From contig JACPWG010000116.1 of NCBI GenBank assembly GCA_016197205.1, positions 1 through 64,000 on the forward strand: a stretch of DNA of 64,000 nucleotides, read 5' to 3'. This stretch comes from Planctomycetota bacterium (lineage in GTDB: Bacteria; Planctomycetota; MHYJ01; WSZJ01; JACPWG01). The translations under genes were made by a program, and so were the position numbers. Positions 46,201-54,400 of the stretch are shown one piece after another. Numbering within the stretch: position 1 is the first letter of the stretch; each line of letters begins with the position of its first letter. A model generated the notes under the pieces. It was given only the letters and a program-made list of their open reading frames with translations, was not told where the DNA came from and did not search any database.

Positions 46201-47214
46201 GCCGTCGTGCGGACCGAACCCGGGAGGGCCGACGGCTGGGTGAAGCGCGGCATGGCGCGCGCGGCCCGCGGCGACGCGGAGGGCGCGCTCTCGGACTTCG
46301 GCGAGGCGCTCCGCCTCAATCCGGACGCGGCGGAGGCCTATCATGAGCGCGGGGCGCTGCGACAGGCGCGGCGGGACCCGAAAGGCGCGGTCGCGGATTA
46401 CGACCAGGCCCTGCGACTCGATCCCGCGTCCGCGGACCTCTACAATCGACGCGGCGTGGCCCGGGACGCCCTCGGTGACACCGAAGGCGCCATGGCCGAC
46501 TATGGACGGGCGATCGAGCTGGCGCCGAGGTCCGCGGCCCCCCGGATGAATCGCGGCGTCGGACGGGAAGCGCGGAAAGAGTACCGCGAGGCACTGGCCG
46601 ACTTCCATGAAGCCGTGCGGCTCGAGCCGAAGAACGCGCGGGCGTGGAACCATCGTGGGAGCATCCGCAAGAAATTGGGGGACGCCGCGGGCGCGCTGGC
46701 GGATTGCGAGGAGGCGCTCCGGCTCGACGCGAAGCTCGCGCGCGCCTGGCACCTGCGGGCGACGCTTCGGGAGGCGAAGGGGGACGCCGCGGGCGCGCTG
46801 GCCGATTACGACGAAGCGATCCGCGTCGACCCGCAATTCGTCTCCGCCTACATCGATCGAGGCGTGGCCCGGAAGGCAAGGGGCGACCTGCCGGGCGCGC
46901 GCTCGGACGACGATCAGGCGATCGCGCTCGACCCGCGCTCCGCGATCGCGTACTCGAATCGCGGCGGCGTTCGTCGCGCGCAGGGGGACCTCGCGGGCGC
47001 GCTCGCGGACTTCGACGAGGCGCTCCGGCTGGAGCCGAGGTACGCGACGGCCTACTCGAATCGCGCCGCCGCGCGCGAGGCCGGGGGGGACGTGCCCGGC
47101 GCCATCGCCGACTACGAGAAGGCGCTGGAAGTGGCGGGTCGCGACTGGGCGCCGCGCCGGCGCGCGGAAGACGCGCTGCGCATATTGCGGGCTCGGGCGG
47201 CGGGCGGGCGCTGA
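43276..47214 (+). CDS. Ser/Thr protein kinase with long TPR array
   Basis: This is 1312 residues from GTG 43276, chosen because GGAGG (43264-43268) lies 7 bases ahead; upstream in-frame codons enter the 163-bp repeat. The kinase domain is complete: GRGGMG near 79-84, Lys101, HRD 198-200, DFG 218-220. One membrane helix follows (about 371-395). The rest, mainly 700-1300, is about 15 TPR-like units, each with a FDEAIRREPGYVAAW-like pattern. The TPR array is probably outside the cytoplasm and binds partners. An A8 run at 43763-43770 encodes a Lys-Lys pair. Confidence 0.94.
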   Translation: MSTDHPSLPPPDPSPAPDPVAPSPAGADRTIVDLAPSSPSLLAPSAAAPATVPGPAAAATAQRPTIASLGRYRLEHEVGRGGMGIVYRALDTQLGRPVAIKMLLGEALGVEPEALSRFLAEARAAAQLRHPNIVEVHDVGESDGRHYIAMDWIAGGTLAQLLQKKEPGREGLPLPQAVRLLAKVARALHHAHRHGIVHRDVKPGNILVDDRLEPFLMDFGLAKVLTGDAAQPITRTGSLLGTPAYMSPEMAAGDPTRVDARSDLFSLGVILYEFLTGERPFEGATPMEVLFRVMGSEPEPPSRILRRLGSRPAPDRETICLKCLEKEPGRRYPDCEELARDLERYLEGEPIQARRLSRAGRLWRSLVRHRAVAVPSALAATLVLAFTAQALHARADRRERVASALATGRAARAAGHATEARDAFKEALHREPDQAEAVAGLAWAEENLRAAAVASEADRRHAAAQAEADRSLARANGLWYEAKLVLYRSDVPLERYHEKLAAALADYEAALAQAPDAGWILEARGRVRAQTNDLAGAEDDLKRAAAALGAERGKAARRALGRVFLERSLDLLYASTASRRAARNQQAAELRARSLAELEASADAPEGRGSAEEEEVARTLAEGFSAFARGDERQACELFRRGFERQANEEYAWALSVASKGAEREEWREKALRIRPRYLRPLFDRGIARAARGEFAAAIVDYGEVLRIDPGYTLGWINRAVARRSSGDLSGAIADFDEAIRREPGYVAAWTGRALARQAKGDFDGALADYDAGLRVDAGDVRSLTARAVCRRLAGAFAGGLADAEEAVRLEPASADGQVLRGDALVSVGRDDDAVAAYGEAIRLEPKGANAYARRGVAHAAAGNLEAALGDFEQAVRLEPRHGRALYHRGLTRYRRGDVAAAVSDFEAALRAEPFLGATGPRAKPQSALRAEVAEALSAFETAMRTEPADLDGRLARGRIRLAARDLDGALADFDAVVRTEPGRADGWVKRGMARAARGDAEGALSDFGEALRLNPDAAEAYHERGALRQARRDPKGAVADYDQALRLDPASADLYNRRGVARDALGDTEGAMADYGRAIELAPRSAAPRMNRGVGREARKEYREALADFHEAVRLEPKNARAWNHRGSIRKKLGDAAGALADCEEALRLDAKLARAWHLRATLREAKGDAAGALADYDEAIRVDPQFVSAYIDRGVARKARGDLPGARSDDDQAIALDPRSAIAYSNRGGVRRAQGDLAGALADFDEALRLEPRYATAYSNRAAAREAGGDVPGAIADYEKALEVAGRDWAPRRRAEDALRILRARAAGGR

Positions 47215-47236
47215 CGCGAGCAGGAACGCGAAACGC

Positions 47237-47266
47237 TTGCGCGCCCGCCTTCGGCGCGGCTAGAAT
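47237..47266 (+). promoter_or_regulatory. Sigma-70-like promoter of the kinase-SUMF1 gene
   Basis: TTGCGC, an 18-bp spacer, then TAGAAT, 40 bp before ATG 47307. Confidence 0.6.
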
Positions 47267-47306
47267 TCACGCGGTTCACCATCCGCAGCAGGTCGGGAGG
47301 GCTCGA

Positions 47307-50249
47307 ATGGCCGGTCAGTCCGGGGGCGCCTGCGGTGCATGCCGCAGCCCGCTTCCTCGTGGCGCGAAGAAGTGCCCGCGGTGCGGGGCGGCGGTCGCGT
47401 CTACGCGCACGCTCCCGGCCAAGACGGCCGCGGTTCCCGGACGCGACGGCCTCCTGCCGATCGGCGCCGTGCTCGGGGAAAAGTACAAGGTCCTCGAAGT
47501 GCTGGGAGGAGGCGGGTTCGGCGAAGTCTACCGCGTCCACCACCGCGTGCTGCAGCGCGAGCTCGCCCTCAAGACGCTCCACCCCACGCTCGGGCGGGAT
47601 GCGCCGTCGCGCGAACGGTTCTTTCGCGAGGCGCGCATCCTGATGGACCTCGTGCACCCCAACATCGTCTCCATGCGCGACACGGGCGAGTGGAAGGGGA
47701 TCCTGTACCTCGTGATGGACCTTTGCCCCGGGAGAACGCTCGCCGCGGAGTTGAAGGAGCGGCGGCGACTCCCGGCGCGCGAGGCCGTCCGGATCGCACT
47801 CCAGGTCCTGCGCGCCCTCGAGCATGCGCACGCGAAGGGAGTCGTGCACCGCGATTTGAAGCCCTCGAACCTCGTCGTGTCTCGCGGCGAGAAGGACGCA
47901 CTCGACGTGAAGGTCCTGGATTTTGGCGTCGCCAAGGCGCTGCCCGGGTCGTCGGGTGGAGCGGGCGCGGCCGCGGGCGCGGAGGCCGGCTCCGGGTCGG
48001 GACGCGGGGACGAGCCGAACCTGACCGCGGAAGGCTCGATGGTCGGCACGATCGCCTACATGAGCCCGGAGCAGGCGCAGGGGCTGGCGGTGGACGTGCG
48101 TGCCGATCTCTACTCGCTGGGCGTCGTCCTGTATGAAATGGTGACGGGGCAGCTTCCGTTCCGCGGGGACAACCCGACGCAGACGTTGATGAAGGTCCTG
48201 CTTGAGCTACCCGACTCCTTTGCCAAGAAGGGCGCGCCGGCAAGGGACCTGCCGGGGCTGGAGGAGGTCGTGCTGCGGGCGCTGGCGAAGGACGTGCGAG
48301 GACGACCGGCGTCCGCGCGCGACCTGCGACACGAGCTGGAGGCGCTCGTCGGCGTGGAGCGCGGGGCCCGGCGCCCGCCGAGCGGCGTCACGAAGAAGCC
48401 GACACAAGGTTCGTCCCCGGGGAGCCCCGCCCCCTCCTCCGCCCCCTCCTCCGCCCCCGATGCGAACGCCACGCCGGCGAAGGCCCGTCCGCGGGCATCC
48501 GCAAAAAAAGACGAGAGACCGGCGGCCGTGGAGGAAGGGGAGGACCAGGGCCTGCCCCCGGGCCTCGAGGCCATGGCCGAGGCGATGCCTGCGACGGACG
48601 AGGAGGTGCCGGACGACGCGACGACGAGGCCGAAGCGCGCGCGCGGGCTTTCGCCGATGGCGACGGCGCTCGTCTGGGGCGTCGGCTCGGTCCTGGGTTT
48701 TCTGCTGCTCGCGTCGTGGTGGACGCGTGGGCGCGGGCACGGCGGCCTATCCTCCGCTGCCTACGCCGAAGTGCTTCGGGCGGGCGAACAGGCGCTCGAG
48801 CGCGGCGACCTCGACACCGCCCTGACGCGCTTCGAGATGGCGCTGCGGGCGAAGCCAGGGGATCCGAACGCCGTCGAGTCGGTCCAGCGCGCGAAGGACG
48901 CCAAGGCGATCGAGGCGAAGTACAAGAAGGCGATGGCCGCCGGAGACGAGGCGATGGCAAAGGGGGACTTCGAATTCGCCGATCGTCGCTTCCGCGAGGC
49001 GCTGGTGGCGAAGCCGGGGGACTCGAAGGCGCGAGCCGCGGTCGCACGCTGCGAGACGACGCGAAGCGGCACCGCGGACTACCGGAGGTCGATGGAGGCC
49101 GGCGAGGCGGCGTTCGGGAAGGGGGACTTCGTCGAGGCGGAGCGGCTCTTCGGCGAGGCGGTCGGTGCGCGGCCGGGAGACGCGAAGGCGGGCGATGCGC
49201 TGGCGCGCGCGCGGACGGCCAGGACTCGCGAGGGGGACTACCGAACCGCGATGCAGGCGGGCGAGGCCGCCGTTGCGAAGGGGGATCTTGAGGGGGCGAG
49301 CCGGCGCTACGCCGAAGCGCTGGCGGCAAAGCCCGGGGACGCGAAGGCGCGGCAGGCGGCGCAGGCGATCCAGGCAGCGCGCGCGAAGGTGGGCGGCGGC
49401 GGCAACACGGGGAGCGGGGGCGCGGCGTCCACGGCAACGGCCGGCCTTTCCGCCCCCGGGCTGACCTTTTTGGGTCGAAACCCACAGGGCTTTGAAGAGT
49501 ATGAACACGGGCAAACCGGAGTCGTCCTCGTCCTGGTCCCGGCGGGCGGCTTCGTCATGGGGACGCGGGAGCTGGAGGGGAACACGGACGAAGGCCCCGA
49601 ACATCGCGTGCGGATCACGCGTCCGTTCCTCCTGGGCAAGACCGAGGTCACGAACGGCCAGTTTCGGCGCTTCCGTCCCACGCACCATTCGGGTGAGTAC
49701 AAGGAACACATCCTCGACGGCAACGAGCAGCCGGCGGTGATGGTGAGCTGGGAGGACGCGGAGGCGTACTGTCGGTGGTCGGGGCTCGCGCTGCCCAGGG
49801 AGGCGGAGTGGGAATACGCGGCGCGCGGTCGCGACCAGCGGGAGTGCCTCTGGGGCGAGGGCTGGCCGCCGCCGGCCGGGGCGGGGAACTTCGCGGACGC
49901 GTTCGCGAAGGGAGACTTTCCGGAGTGGGGCACGATCGACGGCTACGACGACGGGTACGCGGTGACGGCGCCGGTGGGGCGCTTCCAGCCGAACCCGCTG
50001 GGGCTCATGGACCTGGCCGGCAACGTCTGGGAGTGGTGCGCGGACTGGTATCGGGCCGGGTACGACGACGGGGACGCGGCGGACCCGACGGGCCCAGTTT
50101 CGGGGGAGGCGCGGGTGATGCGCGGCGGGTCCTGCTGGAGCGGCGACCGGCGCTTCCTCTACGCCACGTCAAGGTCGAAGGGCGGGCCCGGTGTGCGCGC
50201 GGAGTTCGTCGGCTTTCGCGTCGCGTGGCGTCCGGGGGCGGGCCGGTGA
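47307..50249 (+). CDS. Ser/Thr protein kinase with zinc ribbon, TPR and SUMF1 domains
   Basis: This is 980 residues from ATG 47307 behind GGGAGGG. The N-terminus is a zinc ribbon (Cys9, 12, 23, 26). The kinase domain (about 55-340) is complete: GGGGFG, HRD 181-183, DFG 205-207, and SPEQAQ. A membrane helix (ALVWGVGSVLGFLLLASWW) is near 455-473. Outside are three TPR-like units with GDxxxAxxxFxxAL patterns and a SUMF1-type C-terminus (VLVPAGGFVMGT, VSWEDAEAYCRW, GNVWEWCADWY). SUMF1 domains attached to kinases are probably sensors, not formylglycine-making enzymes; this is inferred. Confidence 0.94.
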   Translation: MAGQSGGACGACRSPLPRGAKKCPRCGAAVASTRTLPAKTAAVPGRDGLLPIGAVLGEKYKVLEVLGGGGFGEVYRVHHRVLQRELALKTLHPTLGRDAPSRERFFREARILMDLVHPNIVSMRDTGEWKGILYLVMDLCPGRTLAAELKERRRLPAREAVRIALQVLRALEHAHAKGVVHRDLKPSNLVVSRGEKDALDVKVLDFGVAKALPGSSGGAGAAAGAEAGSGSGRGDEPNLTAEGSMVGTIAYMSPEQAQGLAVDVRADLYSLGVVLYEMVTGQLPFRGDNPTQTLMKVLLELPDSFAKKGAPARDLPGLEEVVLRALAKDVRGRPASARDLRHELEALVGVERGARRPPSGVTKKPTQGSSPGSPAPSSAPSSAPDANATPAKARPRASAKKDERPAAVEEGEDQGLPPGLEAMAEAMPATDEEVPDDATTRPKRARGLSPMATALVWGVGSVLGFLLLASWWTRGRGHGGLSSAAYAEVLRAGEQALERGDLDTALTRFEMALRAKPGDPNAVESVQRAKDAKAIEAKYKKAMAAGDEAMAKGDFEFADRRFREALVAKPGDSKARAAVARCETTRSGTADYRRSMEAGEAAFGKGDFVEAERLFGEAVGARPGDAKAGDALARARTARTREGDYRTAMQAGEAAVAKGDLEGASRRYAEALAAKPGDAKARQAAQAIQAARAKVGGGGNTGSGGAASTATAGLSAPGLTFLGRNPQGFEEYEHGQTGVVLVLVPAGGFVMGTRELEGNTDEGPEHRVRITRPFLLGKTEVTNGQFRRFRPTHHSGEYKEHILDGNEQPAVMVSWEDAEAYCRWSGLALPREAEWEYAARGRDQRECLWGEGWPPPAGAGNFADAFAKGDFPEWGTIDGYDDGYAVTAPVGRFQPNPLGLMDLAGNVWEWCADWYRAGYDDGDAADPTGPVSGEARVMRGGSCWSGDRRFLYATSRSKGGPGVRAEFVGFRVAWRPGAGR

Positions 50250-50329
50250 GGGGCGGGGGGTTGGGGGCGGGGGAGAGGAAGTTGAGGGCCAGACGACACG
50301 CTGCCGCCGAAGGGGAACCGAAAAATGCA

Positions 50330-50361
50330 GCGGGGCCGCCGCGTCACCGCGACGGCCCCGC
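50330..50361. terminator. Bidirectional hairpin terminator between kinase and pilin genes
   Basis: GCGGGGCCG-C-CGCG, loop TCAC, then CGCG-A-CGGCCCCGC: a 13-bp paired stem with one C-A mismatch. A-rich sequence precedes it on the plus strand (so T-rich on the minus strand) and a T8 run follows at 50382-50389. It can serve both convergent genes. Confidence 0.7.
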
Positions 50362-50409
50362 CGGGGAAAGGCTCGATGGTATTTTTTTTGTGTCGGTCGA
50401 GCGAGTGCG

Positions 50410-50691
50410 CTAGCTCCCCGCCGGGGCCGCGCCGCCGGCCGCCGCGCCGCCGCCGCCCGAAGACTCGCTGATTCCGGTGAACCGGCCGGCGTCGGTCGTT
50501 TCGGCCGCGGCGACCGTGCCCGTGTTGAGCGCGTTGGTCGAGCGTCGGAAGAGATTGGCGACTTGCTTGCCGAAGGCCGTGACCACCGCGATGCAGGCGA
50601 CCGCGACCAGGGAGACGATGATGATGTACTCGGTCATGGCCTGGGCGCGAGACTTGCCGAACCGGGCGCCGAACATCTTGCGAGCGTTCAT
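50410..50691 (-). CDS. Flp/Tad-type pilin precursor
   Basis: This 93-residue product starts at ATG 50691 with GAGGAG upstream. The N-terminus has a short basic leader, then AQAMTEYIIIVSLVAVACIA, the processing-site/hydrophobic spine pattern of type IVb (Flp) prepilins with Glu at +5 of the mature protein (cleavage expected after residue 16). The C-terminus is Gly/Ala-rich. It is the pilus subunit of a Tad-like system. No other tad genes are nearby. A sigma-54 promoter (50857-50871) and hairpin terminator frame the gene. Confidence 0.87.
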   Translation of the reverse strand: MNARKMFGARFGKSRAQAMTEYIIIVSLVAVACIAVVTAFGKQVANLFRRSTNALNTGTVAAAETTDAGRFTGISESSGGGGAAAGGAAPAGS

Positions 50692-50856
50692 GGTGGACTC
50701 CTCTATGCTTTTCTTGGGGTTGAAAGAAAACTCATCTATTTCCACCCGCGGGTGCCTCGCCAAGCGAGGCTCGATCCCCCGTCGGTTGAGCGTTCGTCAC
50801 CGACTCTCGTTTCTTTCTCGCGTGTCATATTCATTCGTTCGACGGGAAGCCTTCTC

Positions 50857-50871
50857 GCAACCATCGTGCCA
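50857..50871 (-). promoter_or_regulatory. Sigma-54 promoter of the pilin gene
   Basis: Read on the minus strand: TGGCAC-GATGG-TTGC, exactly the -24/-12 consensus with the required spacing. The expected transcript starts near 50846 with a leader of about 155 nt. Two sigma-54 activators are encoded in the same window. Confidence 0.85.
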
Positions 50872-50988
50872 GCGCCATCGCTAGAATACAGCAAGATGTT
50901 ATTACAACATGTCTTGCGACAATATCTGAGATGGCTTCCCCTCCATGTGTGACTTGCCAACCTCCGATCTTGTCACCTCTCGTAACAT

Positions 50989-51006
50989 GGCGAATTACAA
51001 TTCGCC
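50989..51006. promoter_or_regulatory. Perfect 18-bp palindrome, possible operator/activator site
   Basis: GGCGAATT-AC-AATTCGCC lies 118 bp upstream of the pilin sigma-54 promoter, a distance suited to an enhancer-binding activator. The surrounding DNA (50800-51250) is clearly richer in AT than the rest of the window. No gene is visible in 50692-51476. Confidence 0.55.
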
Positions 51007-51305
51007 TGCAAAAAGGTAACACGTCACGATCCGTAGCATGCGAGACCCGGGGAGGCACTGGGCATGCACGCGGGGGCCTCAAGCTGGAGAGAGAGCGCAG
51101 AAACCGTTCAGCGGCATGCGTGTGTTACTGCGGAGGCACGGAGCGCTCGACTTGTCGATTCGGGAATCCGGCCGACTTGTTTTTGACATGATAACAGGAG
51201 CAACGGGATGTTCCACTTCCGTATCCCGTTGATCTGTCATCCTGTCAGAAAGAAACCCGACACAAGGGCTGGTGGAAAGTCGTGGGTTCGCAAAGCCGGC
51301 GAAGA

Positions 51306-51409
51306 TCCTCCGTGAGGCCTCCGTTTCTCCGTGCCCCCGTGGTGAACGGATACGCCTGAAGAAAGTCCTCCGTGCGGTCTCCGTGCCTCCGTGTCTTCGT
51401 GGTGAACGG
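51306..51409 (+). repeat. Two 44-bp imperfect direct repeats
   Basis: 51306-51349 and 51366-51409 share TCCTCCGTG, CTCCGTG and CGTGGTGAACGG; they are related in style to the CTCTGCGTCTCTGCG repeats. Confidence 0.75.
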
Positions 51410-51476
51410 TCAGAGAGCGAAGGGACAGCCCGCCGGGCAACTCCGCCCACCTCACGGCCCGCCGCTCGCCCTGGCC

Positions 51477-54400
51477 TCACCGTGCGTCCCGGCGCGTCGC
51501 CACCACCCGGAACCCCAGGTACGAGTCCAGGTACTCCGAGCCCGTGGCCACCCGGTGCGCGGCCCGACAGAGCGGCATCGAGGAGGCCCAGGCTCCCCCC
51601 TTCAGGATCCGCCACCGCCCCCGCGCCCCCGGTTCGTTCGCCGTCCACTCGCTCACGCCGCCCGCCATGTCGCGCACACCGTACGGGCTCTCGTCCAGCG
51701 GGAAGAGTCCGCGCGGTTCGTGACCCGGCGGCCGCTCCCCCGAGCGCGACTCCTGCATCCGGCAGAAGGACGGGTCGGACTCGTCCCCCCACGGGAAATA
51801 CCGGCCATCCGGCCCCCGGGCCGCCTTCTCCCACTCGTCCTCCGTCGGCAGGCGGTACTCCCACCGCCCGCCTCCCACCCGCGCCGTCATCCATCGGCAG
51901 AAGTCCTCCGCGTCCGTCCACGTCACGCAGAAGACCGCCCAGTCGTCCCTCCACCCGGCTCTCCGCGCGCGAATCTGCAGCAGCCCCTTCGCGTTCATCG
52001 CCCAGAAAGCGGACTCCTCGTTCACCAGCACGGTCCCTCGTGGACACCTCGCGAACGCCTCCTCGGGATTGTGCCAGCCCCGGTCATTCAAGTAGGAAAG
52101 GTAGACCGCGCTCGACACCTCGAACCGGCCGATGAAATACCCGGTCCCCGCGCCCGCGCCGCCGCAGGCCGCGCCCGCAGCCCCCGCGCCCGCGGCCGTC
52201 CCCGTCCCCCCGCCGGCAACGCCCCGAGGCACGCGCACCGCGCCGGCGTCGCGCGCCGGCGCCTGCTGCGCCAGCGGATCGCCGCTTGCCTGGTAGGGCC
52301 CCGGCGAGATGTACACCCAGTAGCGCGGCGACCCGGCCTCCTCCGCGTCCACGCCCGGCGGCGTAACCGGCGCCCCGCCCAGGGCCGGAAGCTCACAGTC
52401 CTCCTTCCAGTCCCGGTCCCGCTCCACGATGAACGGATAGCGTACTTCCAGCAGCCCTTGCCCCGAGGCCACCACGAGCAGATACGATCCGCGCGGCAGC
52501 CGCACTCGAAACACGGCCTCCTGTCCCCCACCGGCTCGGCCGGCCGCAGTCGGGTGTAGATCCACGCGGTTCCGCGGTGTTTGCGCGAGCAGGTGCACGC
52601 TCCGCGCGCGCGCCGCAAGCGCGGGGTCCGAGGCCCGCGCCGCGGCAGCCGCGCCCGCCCGCGCGCCCCCACCGCCGTTCGTCGCCGCGCCTTCGTCCGC
52701 CTCGACGAGCCGCAGCGGGAATGCGGTCGGCCCCTCCGGCCGAAGGTCCACGGGCGCCATCTCGATGCCCAGCCGTTCCCCGCCGATCGCGCTCACCCGC
52801 ACTCGCGCCGCGCCGCGTTGGAGCACCACGTCGAAGGCCTCGCCCCGCGGCACCGCCTGCACGAGCGCACGCACCTGGTCCGCCGTCTCCGCAGGCGCAT
52901 CGGCCTGTCCCGCGCGCCCGATGGCCACGACCACGTCCTCCGCCCGAAACCCCAGCCGCTCGGCCTGCGAGCCGGGCACGGTGTGCGTCAGGCGCGCATG
53001 CCTCCGAGGGACTTCGCCACGCGCTACCGCCAGGAACACCAGGAAGCGCGGGTCTTCCCGCAGCGCGGCGAGGCGCGCATCCACTCCCAGGCGGGCCGCG
53101 TCCGCGCTGCCTCGACGGAGCGCCTCGGCCAGGGAGAGGAAGACCGCCTCTCTCCAGGCCGCCGTAGCCGCCCCTTCCTGCAGAAGGCCCAACCACGAAT
53201 TCGGCGGCAGCTCGATCCGAGGCAGCGGCGCCGGCTCCGGACGCGGACCGCCCCCTCCGCCGCCGCCCCCTCCGCCGCCGCCCCCTCCGCCGCCGCCCCC
53301 TCCGCCGCCGCCGATGCCGCGAATTTCGATCGTCCCCTTGCCCTTGCCGCCCCCCACGGCGTCGAGGAGCCGCTGCCGCGGGTCCGGTCCCGACGAGACG
53401 GCGAGCAGTGCGCAAGCGAGCCGGTACGCATGCTCCGCCGACGCGGGGACCGCGCGCGTGAGCAGGTCGAGCCCCGGCACCGCGGCCGCGTCCTCGCCCG
53501 CCGACAGCAGCGCTTGCGTATGTCGCTCCAGCTCGGCCAACTGGGCAGCCGAGAAGGAGCGCGGCCCTTCCGGCTCCGGCGTCGCAAGCAGCGAGAGCGG
53601 CAGCGGCTCGGCCGGACCGAGCCGCGCCTCGCCGCACGTCGCGCGCATGCCGGGGTCGAACGGGACCGGCACCAGGACCGGCGGCGCAGGATGGGACTCG
53701 TACCTGTACAGGTAGGTTTCGACCACGCCCCGCTCCCAGCCGGCCGGCAGGAGGAAGCGGACGGTCGTCTCGCGTTCCCCCCGCACCACGTCCTGGTATT
53801 TCTCGGGCGCGAAGCCGAGCACCAGCTCCCGGTACGCGTGCTGCTCGACGACGTTGCGCGACCGCTCGGCCTGGAGGAAGCGGTCCCAGTTGAGGTCGGC
53901 CAGTCGGACGCGGGCGGTCGGGTGCTCGTTCCAATGGCCGAGCGCCTCCGTGAAGGCCGCGACGGCCCCGGCGAAGTGTCGTTCGCGCCGCTGCCAGACC
54001 GACTGCAGGTCGGCGGCGAGGTCCCAGAGCGGCTTCTTGTCCTCGTGGGCGCGCTTGCCCTCCGTGGCCTTGCGCAGGGCGTCGTGCCGCGCCTCGAGGG
54101 CCAGGGCCTCGTCGCGGGCCGCGAGGTACGCACCGAACGCCGCCTCTCCCCGCGCCGCCAGCTCCTCGGCGCGCACGCGCGCGACCAGGGCCTCGATCTC
54201 CGGGTCGTCCGGGGCGAGCGACTCGGCGTGCAGGGCGGCGGCGAGCGCGGCATCGACGCGACCGGCCTCGAGCTCCTCCCACGCGGCGGCACGCGACCGC
54301 ACGAGGTCGGCCCGCCGAAGCACGGCGCGCGCGCTCCACGCCCCCCCGACGCCGAAGACGAGCACCACGAGCGCGGCGAGCGGGATCGCCGCGGCCTTAT

